Source of the DNA: an uncultured Lachnospiraceae bacterium
GTDB lineage: Bacteria; Bacillota; Clostridia; Lachnospirales; Lachnospiraceae
Length of the DNA: 28,310 nt
Reading direction: 5' to 3'
Assembly (NCBI GenBank): GCA_910576895.1
Contig: CAJTJZ010000039.1
Coordinates: 1-28,310, forward strand
Below, piece after piece: positions 15,515 through 24,075 of the stretch. A model generated the notes under the pieces. The model saw only the letters and a program-made list of their open reading frames with translations. It did not search any database and had not been told where the DNA came from. Both the position numbers and the translations under genes were made by a program. Positions within the stretch are counted from its first letter, which is position 1. The number at the start of each line of letters is the position of its first letter.

Positions 15515-16555
15515 ATGAAATTATATGAAAAATTAAAAAATGATGAAATATATTTTATTGCTGAAATGTCAGCAAATCATGCAGGAAAGATTGAAAATGC
15601 ATTAGAAATAGTTAAAAAAGCAAAAGAAGCAGGAGCAGATTGTCTTAAGGTTCAGACGTATACAGCAGATACACTAACATTGGACTGTGATAATGAATAT
15701 TTTCAAATAAATACTGGTTTATGGAAAGGGCATAAAAGATATGATTTATATAAGGAAGCATATACTCCATGGGAATGGCAACCAATAATAAAAGAACAGT
15801 GTGAAAAAGTGGGGTTGGATTTTTTATCTTCGCCTTTTGATAAGACAGCAGTAGATTTTTTAGAAAAAATAGGAATTGAATTTTATAAAATTGCTTCATT
15901 TGAACTGGTAGATATCCCATTACTTACATATGTAGCATCAAAAGGAAAACCTATAATTTTGTCTTGTGGACTTGCATCTGTAGAGGAAATAGAAGAGGCA
16001 GTTGCGGCAATTGAATCACAGAAAAATTATAATATTGTTTTACTAAAATGTTGTAGTGTCTATCCTACAGACGAAAAAGATATGAATTTGCAGACAATTA
16101 TAGATATGAAACAACGATTTGGATATCCTGTTGGACTTTCAGAACATTCTATAGGCAGTCTTGCAGATATTACAGGAATTGTATTGGGGGCACAGATTAT
16201 TGAAAAGCATTTTTGTCTTAGCCGTTCTATTCCGAATCCAGATAGTGTATTTTCTATGGAACCAGAAGAATATAAAGAAATGGTAGAAAGTGTAAAAAGA
16301 GCAAAGAAAATTTGTGGAAAAGTTACTTATCAAAGAACGGAAAAGGAGGAAAATAGTGCAATTTCAAGACGTTCTATTTTTGCTCGGGAAGATATCCAAG
16401 TGGGAGAAATTTTTACGCAAGAAAATTGTTGTATTGTTAGACCATCTTATGGTTTGAAACCAAAATATTATGAACAGTTGTTAGGGAAAAAAGCAGTACG
16501 TTTCATTAAGAGAGGAGAGCCTTTGTATGAATCAGATTTGCATGGAAACAATTGA
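15515..16555 (+). CDS. pseI: PseI, pseudaminic acid synthase
   Basis: Fifth step: condenses 2,4-diacetamido-2,4,6-trideoxy-L-altrose with phosphoenolpyruvate to give pseudaminic acid. The 346-aa product is a NeuB-family TIM barrel (IYFIAEMSANHAGKIENAL 12-30; GADCLKVQTYTADTLTL; DFLSSPFDKTAVDFLE; ILSCGLASVEEIEEAV) followed by a C-terminal SAF (antifreeze-like) domain from about residue 285 (RRSIFAREDIQVGEIF, then RPSYGLKPKYYEQLLGKKA). Length is standard. The end overlaps pseH by 29 bases, so the two are coupled. Confidence 0.93.
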   Translation: MKLYEKLKNDEIYFIAEMSANHAGKIENALEIVKKAKEAGADCLKVQTYTADTLTLDCDNEYFQINTGLWKGHKRYDLYKEAYTPWEWQPIIKEQCEKVGLDFLSSPFDKTAVDFLEKIGIEFYKIASFELVDIPLLTYVASKGKPIILSCGLASVEEIEEAVAAIESQKNYNIVLLKCCSVYPTDEKDMNLQTIIDMKQRFGYPVGLSEHSIGSLADITGIVLGAQIIEKHFCLSRSIPNPDSVFSMEPEEYKEMVESVKRAKKICGKVTYQRTEKEENSAISRRSIFAREDIQVGEIFTQENCCIVRPSYGLKPKYYEQLLGKKAVRFIKRGEPLYESDLHGNN

Positions 16556-17129
16556 TATTAAATTTAAAAATATTTTAGATACGGAGTATATTAATGAGCT
16601 AAGGAATTGGAGAAATCAGGATTTTGTGCGAAATAATATGACAAATCATGATATTATAAGTGAAGAAGAACATATGAATTATATAGAAATGTTGCAGCAA
16701 AGCCAAAATAATAAGGTATTTTTAGCTTTAAATCATCAAGAACCATTAGCAATTATTACAATGAAAATTTATTGGGATGAAAATTATATTGAACCTGGAA
16801 CTTATATTATTAATGAGAATTATTTAGGAAAAGGTTTTGGAATTATTATGAGTTATATACGGTTGGAGTATATTTTTGAATTGATGCCACAAGGAAAAAT
16901 GAAGACTACAATCCTTGATAAAAATGAACGAAATATTAATCTTCAGAAAAAAATGGGATGTGTTTTTGAAAAAAAAATTAAGGTAAAAGATATAAATGGA
17001 AGAGAAGAGGCAGCATCTATTTACGTTTTAACAAAAGAGGATTGGGATAAAAATAAAAAAGAAATTGAAGAAAGGATTGAACGTAATTTTGGTTTGAAGA
17101 ATATAAAAAGAATTAATAAAAATGATTAA
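16527..17129 (+). CDS. pseH: PseH, GNAT N-acetyltransferase of the Pse pathway
   Basis: Third step: acetyl-CoA dependent N-acetylation of UDP-4-amino-4,6-dideoxy-N-acetyl-L-altrosamine. The 200-aa product has the PseH-type N-terminus (LRNWRNQDFVRNNMTN), central strands with FLALNHQEPLAII and YIINENYLGKGFGIIMSYI (acetyl-CoA loop G-K-G-F-G), and the late LDKNERNINLQKKMGCVFE common in GNATs. Start at 16527 (GGAG at 16514-16517); a second ATG at 16542 is possible. It overlaps pseI. The C-terminal 30 residues are lysine/asparagine rich and probably floppy. After it a 190-base gap ends the first Pse gene run. Confidence 0.87.
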   Translation: MNQICMETIDIKFKNILDTEYINELRNWRNQDFVRNNMTNHDIISEEEHMNYIEMLQQSQNNKVFLALNHQEPLAIITMKIYWDENYIEPGTYIINENYLGKGFGIIMSYIRLEYIFELMPQGKMKTTILDKNERNINLQKKMGCVFEKKIKVKDINGREEAASIYVLTKEDWDKNKKEIEERIERNFGLKNIKRINKND

Positions 17130-17215
17130 AGAATAAAAAAATGAAAGATATTTTATGATGGAAAGATAAAGATATATTAACTAGAAATAATTTATTTTAA
17201 TGAATAAAAAAGTTT

Positions 17216-17244
17216 TTGAAATCTCGTGTAAGTTTTTATATAAT
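17216..17244 (+). promoter_or_regulatory. Strong sigma-A promoter before the symporter gene
   Basis: TTGAAA (17216-17221), 17-base spacer, TATAAT (17239-17244): near-consensus. It lies 76 bases before the gltS start and gives the gltS-amidohydrolase block its own transcription start inside the Pse cluster. Confidence 0.75.
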
Positions 17245-17319
17245 AGACTAAAAACGGCATAGTGATATATATTATTTACTTAATTAAAATATTTGACTAT
17301 TTGGTAGAATGGAGAAAAA

Positions 17320-18696
17320 ATGAATATAATGATAAGTTTTGGGTGGGCAGGTATTATGCTATTGATTGGAGTATTATTGCGTGCAAAAATACTAGTTTTT
17401 CAGAAAATGTTAGTACCTGCAAGTGTAATTGCAGGACTTATAGGTGCTGTAATAATGAATGTTGGTTTCGATCTTGGAACTGATTCTAATACATATACCC
17501 ATATTGTAAATGAACTGTTTACAATATCTTTTATTTCAATGGGTTTGACAGATATTGATAAAAATTCTGTAAAACAAAGAAAAACAAAAAGTATACTCCA
17601 TGGATGTTTTGGCATGGGATTAGTATGGTGTATTTTATATGCAATTACGCCTATATTAGGTGCAATTATTATTAGTATAATAGGGAAGTACTTTAAAATG
17701 GATTCTATATATGGTACTATGATTCCATTTGCTTTTACACAAGGACCAGGACAAGCAGCTGCTTTTGGTGCGTTGTATGAAAAGTATGGATGGGAAAATG
17801 CTGCAATGCTTGGGGTGACTTTTGCTGCAATGGGATTTTTAGCCTCTTTTTTTATAGGTGTACCAATGGCTAAAATAGGAATTTCTAAAAAACTTGCTAA
17901 GAATATAGGAAAGATTGATGAATCAATTTCTAGAGGATATTATAGGAAAGAAGAACAGTCAGAATATATAGGAATAGATACGGTTTATAATGGAAATCTT
18001 GAAACATTGACTTTTCATTTTGGATTAATTGCACTTTGTTATGTTCTTGCTGTTGGGGTATCGAAAGCATTTGCATTAATTCCAGGATTTTTTGGAACAT
18101 CTTTAAGTGGTATGCTTTTTATGAATGGTATGATAACATCAAATTTGGTACGTTGGGCTATGAATAAGTTACATATAAGTTTTTTAAAAGATAATACATT
18201 GCAGAGAAAAATAACAGGGTGGACTGCTGATTTTCTTGTGGTGTGTTCTTTTATGGCAGTAGAATTTAGAGTTATAGGTGGTTGGCTGGTACCAATCATA
18301 ACAGAAGTGATAATAATTACTTTAATAACACTTGTAATTTGTCTCTATTTTGGATGTCGATTTGGAGATGAAAATGATTTTGAACGAACACTTGGGTTAT
18401 ATGGAACAAGCACAGGAACTGTACCAAGTGGGATTGCTCTTATTCGAATTGTAGATCCAGCTTTAAAAACAACAACAGCAATTGAGTTGGGCATGATGAA
18501 TTATGTTATGTTATTTTGTGTGCCTGTTTATATGGTTCTTTTGGGAACTGCTGCTGGTAATTTATCAATTAAGGTAATGAGCTTTATTTTGATTGCATTA
18601 ACAGTGATTTATCTTGCTATATTAAAGGTAATGCATGCATGGGGAAAACCTACTTATTCTTTTTGGAGAAAAAAAAATGAAGACAATATATTATAA
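17320..18696 (+). CDS. gltS: Sodium/glutamate symporter family protein (GltS-like)
   Basis: A 458-aa inner-membrane protein with 10 or more hydrophobic segments in two inverted halves. The first half has the conserved re-entrant motif FTQGPGQAAAFGALYEKYG (about 139-157); the second half has GLYGTSTGTVPSGIALIRI, the matching repeat. These are GltS hallmarks, though it is longer than Escherichia coli GltS (about 400 aa). Substrate is probably glutamate or a similar acidic compound; specificity cannot be read. Start has TGGAGA 7 bases upstream. It overlaps the next gene by 20 bases. A glutamate carrier is not part of known Pse pathways; PseC does use glutamate as amino donor, but general metabolism would normally supply it. 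Confidence 0.82.
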   Translation: MNIMISFGWAGIMLLIGVLLRAKILVFQKMLVPASVIAGLIGAVIMNVGFDLGTDSNTYTHIVNELFTISFISMGLTDIDKNSVKQRKTKSILHGCFGMGLVWCILYAITPILGAIIISIIGKYFKMDSIYGTMIPFAFTQGPGQAAAFGALYEKYGWENAAMLGVTFAAMGFLASFFIGVPMAKIGISKKLAKNIGKIDESISRGYYRKEEQSEYIGIDTVYNGNLETLTFHFGLIALCYVLAVGVSKAFALIPGFFGTSLSGMLFMNGMITSNLVRWAMNKLHISFLKDNTLQRKITGWTADFLVVCSFMAVEFRVIGGWLVPIITEVIIITLITLVICLYFGCRFGDENDFERTLGLYGTSTGTVPSGIALIRIVDPALKTTTAIELGMMNYVMLFCVPVYMVLLGTAAGNLSIKVMSFILIALTVIYLAILKVMHAWGKPTYSFWRKKNEDNIL

Positions 18697-20266
18697 CGGA
18701 ACAATTTTAACAATGGAGAATTTAGAAACAGTGCAAGCTGTTCTTGTACAGGATGAAAAAATTATTGGGATTGGAAAATTGAATGAATTACAGGAAAAAG
18801 CAGGAAAAAATGTAGAATTATATGATTTAAGAGGAAAGACATTAATGCCTGCATTTATTGACTCTCATAGTCATATTACTATGGCAGCACAAATGTCAGT
18901 ATTTGCAGATTTGACAGAATGTGTTTCATTTGAACAGATTATTTCTGCATTGAAATCGTATAAAGAAGAAAAAAGAAAAAATACAAAAAAGATGATTATT
19001 GGATTTGGATATGATCAAAATGTATTATATGAAAAATGTCATCCAAACAAGGATATATTGGATCTTGTTTCAAGGGATATACCCGTTTTTATTCTTCATG
19101 TATCTGGACATATGGGGGTTATAAATTCAATAGGACTTAAACGGCTTTCTATTACAGAAAAAACAGAAAATCCAGAAGGAGGGCGTATTGGAAGAATTAA
19201 AAATTCCAATATTCCAGATGGATATATGGAAGAAACAGCATTGATGCTGTTGCAATATGGTTTTGCAGATGATATGAAAATGGATATTATTACAGCAATA
19301 AAGAAGATACAAACACTTTATTTACAAAATGGTATTACTACAGTACAAGATGGTGCTTCTTCTTTTCAAACAATTGAAATGATGAAAAATTTTGCAAAAC
19401 AAGGGTTGTTAAATCTTGATGTAGTGTCTTATCCTGTTTTATCAAACATAGAAGCAGATTTTATTTCAGATGAGGATTTAAATTATAAGAATCATTTTAG
19501 AGTAGGTGGTTATAAAATTATTTTAGATGGTTCTCCACAAGGAAAATCCGCATGGCTTTCTATTCCATATGAAACGGAAGGAGGGGGACAAGGGTATCCA
19601 TGGTTATCTGATAAAAAGGTATTTGATTATTGTAAAAAAGCAGTAACTGAAGGAAGACAAATTTTAGCACATTGTAATGGAGATGCAGCAAGTGAACAAT
19701 TTTTAAATTGCTATGGAAAAGCTTTTCAACAAGTGGGAAAAGGACAAGATCTTCGTCCAGTTATGATACATTGTCAAACAGAACGAAAAGACCAGATAGA
19801 ACGAATGTCAAAATTAAATATGATAGCTTCTTTTTTTGTGGGTCATATTTATTATTGGGGAGATATTCATTTGGAAAATTTGGGAAAAGAAAGAGGAATG
19901 AAAATTAGTCCTGTTGGAACTGCATTAAAGAATGGAGTTTGTATTACGTTTCATCAGGATACACCAGTGACAAAACCAAATATGTTTCATTCCATATGGT
20001 GTGCCGTAGAGAGAAAAACAAGAAATGGAATATTACTAGATCAGGAGGAATGTGTCTCAGTATATGAAGCTTTAAAAGCAGTTACGATTAATGCAGCTTA
20101 TCAATATCATGAAGAAAAGAAAAAAGGTAGTATTTGTATTGGAAAAAATGCAGATTTTATTATAGTAAATAAGAATCCCATGGAAATAAAAATTTCAGAT
20201 ATAAAGGAACTTAAAGTAGATGTTACTATAAAAGATGGAAAAATAGTTTATAAAAGGAATATTTAA
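18677..20266 (+). CDS. Amidohydrolase_3 (YtcJ-like) metal-dependent hydrolase
   Basis: A 529-aa amidohydrolase of the YtcJ/Amidohydrolase_3 type. Visible: YNGTILTM opening strand, LMPAFIDSHSHITM with the metal-binding HxH (H64, H66), LAHCNGDAASEQFL, MIHCQTERKDQIERM, and FHQDTPVTKPNMFHSIW near the C-terminus, then NADFIIVNKNPME in the closing beta domain. Such enzymes hydrolyse amides, N-acyl groups or cyclic amides; the substrate is unknown. Start at 18677 with GGAG upstream, overlapping gltS, so the two are coupled: transport plus hydrolysis of one compound is a sensible reading. A role in trimming an N-acyl group of a nonulosonic acid is possible but only inferred from location. Confidence 0.82.
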   Translation: MKTIYYNGTILTMENLETVQAVLVQDEKIIGIGKLNELQEKAGKNVELYDLRGKTLMPAFIDSHSHITMAAQMSVFADLTECVSFEQIISALKSYKEEKRKNTKKMIIGFGYDQNVLYEKCHPNKDILDLVSRDIPVFILHVSGHMGVINSIGLKRLSITEKTENPEGGRIGRIKNSNIPDGYMEETALMLLQYGFADDMKMDIITAIKKIQTLYLQNGITTVQDGASSFQTIEMMKNFAKQGLLNLDVVSYPVLSNIEADFISDEDLNYKNHFRVGGYKIILDGSPQGKSAWLSIPYETEGGGQGYPWLSDKKVFDYCKKAVTEGRQILAHCNGDAASEQFLNCYGKAFQQVGKGQDLRPVMIHCQTERKDQIERMSKLNMIASFFVGHIYYWGDIHLENLGKERGMKISPVGTALKNGVCITFHQDTPVTKPNMFHSIWCAVERKTRNGILLDQEECVSVYEALKAVTINAAYQYHEEKKKGSICIGKNADFIIVNKNPMEIKISDIKELKVDVTIKDGKIVYKRNI

Positions 20267-20286
20267 GAATAAAGGAGTTTTGAGTT

Positions 20287-21911
20287 ATGATTGATATTGC
20301 AAATCAATATGCAGTTAAAATTGATTATCAAAAGGATGGAAAATTGCTGGAAACGATGATTTTATTTTCTCCTGATATCAAGATAATAAAGAATATTAGA
20401 ATAAAATATGAAAATACAGGGTTTAGTAAGGAAATAGAAAATATCATAGAAAATGATCAAACAGAAATTTCTTATATTCAGATTAATTATTTAAAACATG
20501 AAATATTTGCATTTCGAAGTATTACATCACATTATGAATTATTTTATTATGAGCAGAAAATTTTAGAAAAGGGATATGAGGTGGAAAGAGATATTATCAT
20601 TACAGACCATATAATTAATATGTTATCTTATCTTCCTGTTTCTAAAAGAAGTCTTTGTATAGAAGGAATATGTGATGTATTTTTATATCAGCATAGTTAT
20701 GGTAAAGAAACTTATATAAAAAATATTTATAGATTGGGGCATGGAGAATTATTATCTTATCAAGAAAATAAGATTTCTGTACAAATAGTGCAAACGTTAG
20801 AATTGGGAAAATATGATTTAAAAAAAGAACAAGGTGCAGATGTTTTAGAAAATTCACTTAGAGAAGCTTGTCAGAAAATGCAGAAAAAAGAAAGCATTAA
20901 TCAGGAGGAATAGATTCTACTTTAACGCACATTATTATGGGAAATCCGCATTCTATCAGTGGTAGTTATGAATATCCAAAGTTTCTTTGTGAGAAAGAAT
21001 ATGCACAAGAAGCAGCCAGGCTTTTACATGCAAACCATGTTGTTTATGATATTTCTATGAAAGATTATATGAGTTATATGATTAAGACAGTAAAACATTA
21101 TGGTCTATCTGTATATAATATGACAGCACAAATTATTCATCATGTTCTAGCAGAATGCGTAGAACAAGAACATATGTTTGTTTCTGAATTAGCAGGGGCT
21201 GTATATGGATTAGAGTTGCGTACTCCATATACAAAAGAACAGGCAGAAAAATATTCGTTTTTCGATAATTATAATTATGCAAATGTGAATAGTAGTATTG
21301 CTAGATGGGAGGATGTACAGAAAATTTCAAATATTTTTGGAAAGACAATGATTGATAAACAGTTAACGAAAAGAAATGATTATGTTTTGAACCGCTTAAA
21401 AGGATTTGATACATATGATAAAAGTAGTGATAACTATTTACAGCTAGGACATTTAATGTATTGGTTTACTAATAATGGTGTTAGTGTTTTGGAACAGACA
21501 GAAATGGTATTTAAAAAAACAATTAGTGCGTTATTTTCTGCAAGGAAAGTAGTGGAAGAATTTTTATCATTAGAACTTCATGAAAGATATAAAAATGAGC
21601 AATATGGAGAAAAACCATATGCAAAACAATTATTAGAGAAACTTCTTCCAACTTATGATGTAAAAAAGAAAAAATTAGGTGGCTCTCTTCCAAGAACTTA
21701 TATGGTTACAGAAGGACCAATGGCAGGATATTTTAGGAAACATAAAATACCTGATTTTGTAGATAAATCATTATATGATATTATTTTAGCACCAACTTGG
21801 GAAACAAGCTGGTGTGTAAAATATTTAATTATGTATTCTGTTTGGTATGAAAATGTTATGTGTTGTGAGGTAGAAAAAATACCATCAAAATTTCAGATAA
21901 ACTTGGAGTGA
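20287..21911 (+). pseudogene. Asparagine-synthetase-like amidotransferase, split by a frameshift at the PP-loop
   Basis: Two open frames that together match the AsnB layout. The first (20287-20913, 208 aa) resembles the region before the synthetase domain (IITDHIINMLSYLP, GHGELLSYQENKIS, ENSLREACQKM) but starts MIDIANQY and lacks the Cys2 nucleophile, so no glutamine hydrolysis is expected. The second frame codes SGGIDSTLTHIIMG from 20901, the ATP-pyrophosphatase PP-loop, directly after a TAA (20898-20900), and runs to 21911 (LGLE-type synthetase core LAGAVYGLELRTPY, KLLPTYDVKKKKLGGSLPRTY). A single inserted base between 20897 and 20901 would join them. It may be a real mutation, phase-variable off state, or sequence error. 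Amidotransferases of this ATP-PP type modify Pse (PseA) in Campylobacter. Confidence 0.75.
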
Positions 21912-21938
21912 AACAGTAGGGAAAGGCAGGAGTTATTT

Positions 21939-22631
21939 ATGTTAATACATAGGATTGCAATTATTACTGCAAGGGGTGGAAGTAAGAGAATTCCTAAAAA
22001 AAACATTAAAGATTTTTGTGGAAAACCTATTATATGTTATTCCATAGAAGCTGCACTAAAAGCAGAAATTTTTGATGAAGTTATGGTTTCAACAGATAGT
22101 GAGGAAATTGCGGAGATTGCCAAAAGGGCAGGAGCAAAAGTACCATTTTTTCGTTCAAAAAAGGCAGCAGATGATTTTGCATCAACAGCAGATGTAATTA
22201 TGGAAGTTCTTGAACATTATAGAGATATAGGAAAAGAATTTGATAGTATTTGTTGTATCTATCCTACGGCTCCATTTGTAACAGAAGAAAAATTAAGAAA
22301 GGCAATGAGAATTTTGGAAGAGAAAAATGCAAAGAAAGTATTACCAGTAGTTCCTTTTTCATATCCTCCGCAAAGAGCTTATATTAGGGATGGACAATAT
22401 ATCTATATGAAAGAACCTAAAAATGCAAATAAGCGTTCTCAGGATTTAGAAACAATGTATCATGATTGTGGACAGTTCTATGGTTATAATGTAAAAAGTT
22501 TTATGCAAACAAAGGGACAAATATGGGAGAATGTCATTCCTATTATTATGCCAGAATCAGAAGTTCAAGATATTGATAATGAAGAAGATTGGAAGATTGC
22601 TGAATTAAAATACCAAATAATGAAAAAATAG
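21939..22631 (+). CDS. pseF: PseF, CMP-pseudaminic acid synthetase (cytidylyltransferase)
   Basis: Last step of the pathway: activates pseudaminic acid with CTP to CMP-Pse, the donor used by Maf. The 230-aa protein opens with the nucleotide-binding loop IITARGGSKRIPKKNIKDFCGKP, followed by VSTDSEEIAEIAKRAGA and CCIYPTAPFVTEEKL, matching the CMP-NeuAc synthetase family. The motif HDCGQFYGYNVKSF near residue 184 is shared with PseF proteins. Start at 21939 has AGGAG well placed. Length is typical. Confidence 0.9.
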   Translation: MLIHRIAIITARGGSKRIPKKNIKDFCGKPIICYSIEAALKAEIFDEVMVSTDSEEIAEIAKRAGAKVPFFRSKKAADDFASTADVIMEVLEHYRDIGKEFDSICCIYPTAPFVTEEKLRKAMRILEEKNAKKVLPVVPFSYPPQRAYIRDGQYIYMKEPKNANKRSQDLETMYHDCGQFYGYNVKSFMQTKGQIWENVIPIIMPESEVQDIDNEEDWKIAELKYQIMKK

Positions 22632-22839
22632 TGTAATAATGCAGAACACAAATGCTTTATAGAATGAATTAAATGAAAGTCTTAAGATATAATTTTTTAG
22701 GAACAAGAGAAAATACATCCCAATTTATATAAATAAAAAAAATACTAAATGAGAAATTATAGAACCAGATATTACTAAAAGAAAAAAGAACCAAACTATG
22801 AAATATAAAGATTATATTTTGAAAGGAAATGGCAAATTT

Positions 22840-24057
22840 ATGTATATACCATATGGACATCAGTCAATTAAGGAAGCAGATATTCAAGCAGTAATTGATG
22901 TTTTAAAATCAGATTTTTTAACAACAGGGCCAAAGGTAGAAGAATTTGAAAAAAAAGTTGCAGATTATATAGGAGTAAATTATGCAGTTGCAATTGCAAA
23001 TGGTACAGCAGCACTTCATGCGGCATGCTATGCAGCAGGAATTTCAGAAGGAGATGAAGTAATTACAAGCCCGATTACATTTGCAGCATCCGCAAATTGT
23101 ATTTTATATTGTAAGGCACGCCCTGTATTTGCAGATATTGATAAAGAAACTTATAATATTGATCCAGAAGATATTGAACGAAAGATTACGAATAGGACAA
23201 AAGCAATTATTCCAGTGGATTTTACTGGGCAGCCTTGTGATTTAGATAGAATTTTAGAGATTGCAAAAAAACATAATCTAATTGTAATTGAAGATGCAGC
23301 TCATGCACTGGGAGCTTCTTATAAAGGGAAAAAGATTGGTTCTATTTCTGATATGACGATATTTAGTTTTCATCCAGTAAAGCATATTACAACAGGTGAA
23401 GGCGGCATGATTATGACAAATGATCAAAAATTATATGAAAAATTAAAATTATTTCGGACACATGGAATTACAAGAGAGGAAAAATATCTTTTACATGGCA
23501 TGGAATGGGAAAATCAGGAAAAGACGGAAGAAAAAAAACAGAAAGAAGAAAATAGTTTAGCAGAAAAATGGAAAAGAGATCCTGAAGATTATAAAGGGCC
23601 ATGGTATTATGAGCAAATAGAACTTGGATATAATTATCGTATTACTGATATTCAATGTGCTCTTGGAATTAGCCAAATGGATCGTTTAGGGGAATTTATA
23701 GAAAGAAGAAAGAAGTTAGTAGAACAGTATAATAAAGCATTTTCTGATTGTGCTGATATTGTAATACCAAAACAATTAAATAATACAGATAATTCTTGGC
23801 ATTTATATGTAATTCAGATTTTAAATCATAGTCGCAGAGAGATTTTTGAAAAGCTTCGGGAAGCGGGTATTGGAGTAAATGTTCATTATATTCCTGTTTA
23901 TACATTTCCTTATTATCAGAGAAATGGATATCAAAATGTATATTGTAAAAATGCAGAGGAATTATATAAACATTTAATTAGTCTTCCATTATATTTTGAT
24001 TTAACAGACAAGCAACAAGCATATGTTATTGATACTTTGAAAAGTTTATTAAAATAG
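22840..24057 (+). CDS. pseC: PseC, UDP-4-amino-4,6-dideoxy-N-acetyl-beta-L-altrosamine transaminase
   Basis: Second step: PLP- and glutamate-dependent amination of the PseB product at C4. The DegT/DnrJ/EryC1 family signatures are present: SDFLTTGPKVEEFEKKVADY, IANGTAALHAACYAAGI, IVIEDAAHALGASYKGKKIG, and FHPVKHITTGEGGM with the PLP lysine K181. I start at ATG 22840 (MYIPYGHQSI matches family N-termini); the upstream ATG 22798 lacks a ribosome site. At 405 aa it is longer than typical because of a Lys/Glu-rich insertion at about 222-250, before GPWYYEQIELGYNYR. The 208-base gap upstream shows only a weak TATAAT (22688-22693). Confidence 0.92.
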   Translation: MYIPYGHQSIKEADIQAVIDVLKSDFLTTGPKVEEFEKKVADYIGVNYAVAIANGTAALHAACYAAGISEGDEVITSPITFAASANCILYCKARPVFADIDKETYNIDPEDIERKITNRTKAIIPVDFTGQPCDLDRILEIAKKHNLIVIEDAAHALGASYKGKKIGSISDMTIFSFHPVKHITTGEGGMIMTNDQKLYEKLKLFRTHGITREEKYLLHGMEWENQEKTEEKKQKEENSLAEKWKRDPEDYKGPWYYEQIELGYNYRITDIQCALGISQMDRLGEFIERRKKLVEQYNKAFSDCADIVIPKQLNNTDNSWHLYVIQILNHSRREIFEKLREAGIGVNVHYIPVYTFPYYQRNGYQNVYCKNAEELYKHLISLPLYFDLTDKQQAYVIDTLKSLLK

Positions 24058-24075
24058 AAGACAGGAGAGAAAAGA

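Noticed and set aside
17262..17483. 73-codon ORF overlapping the start of gltS
   Set aside because: It is a shifted frame of gltS with Cys/Asn-rich nonsense composition and no ribosome site.
20884..20900. Programmed -1 frameshift at the six-A run to join the split asparagine-synthetase-like gene
   Set aside because: The A-run is in the wrong register for a standard A-AAA-AAG slip, and a -1 shift there runs into TAA at 20898-20900 just before the PP-loop.
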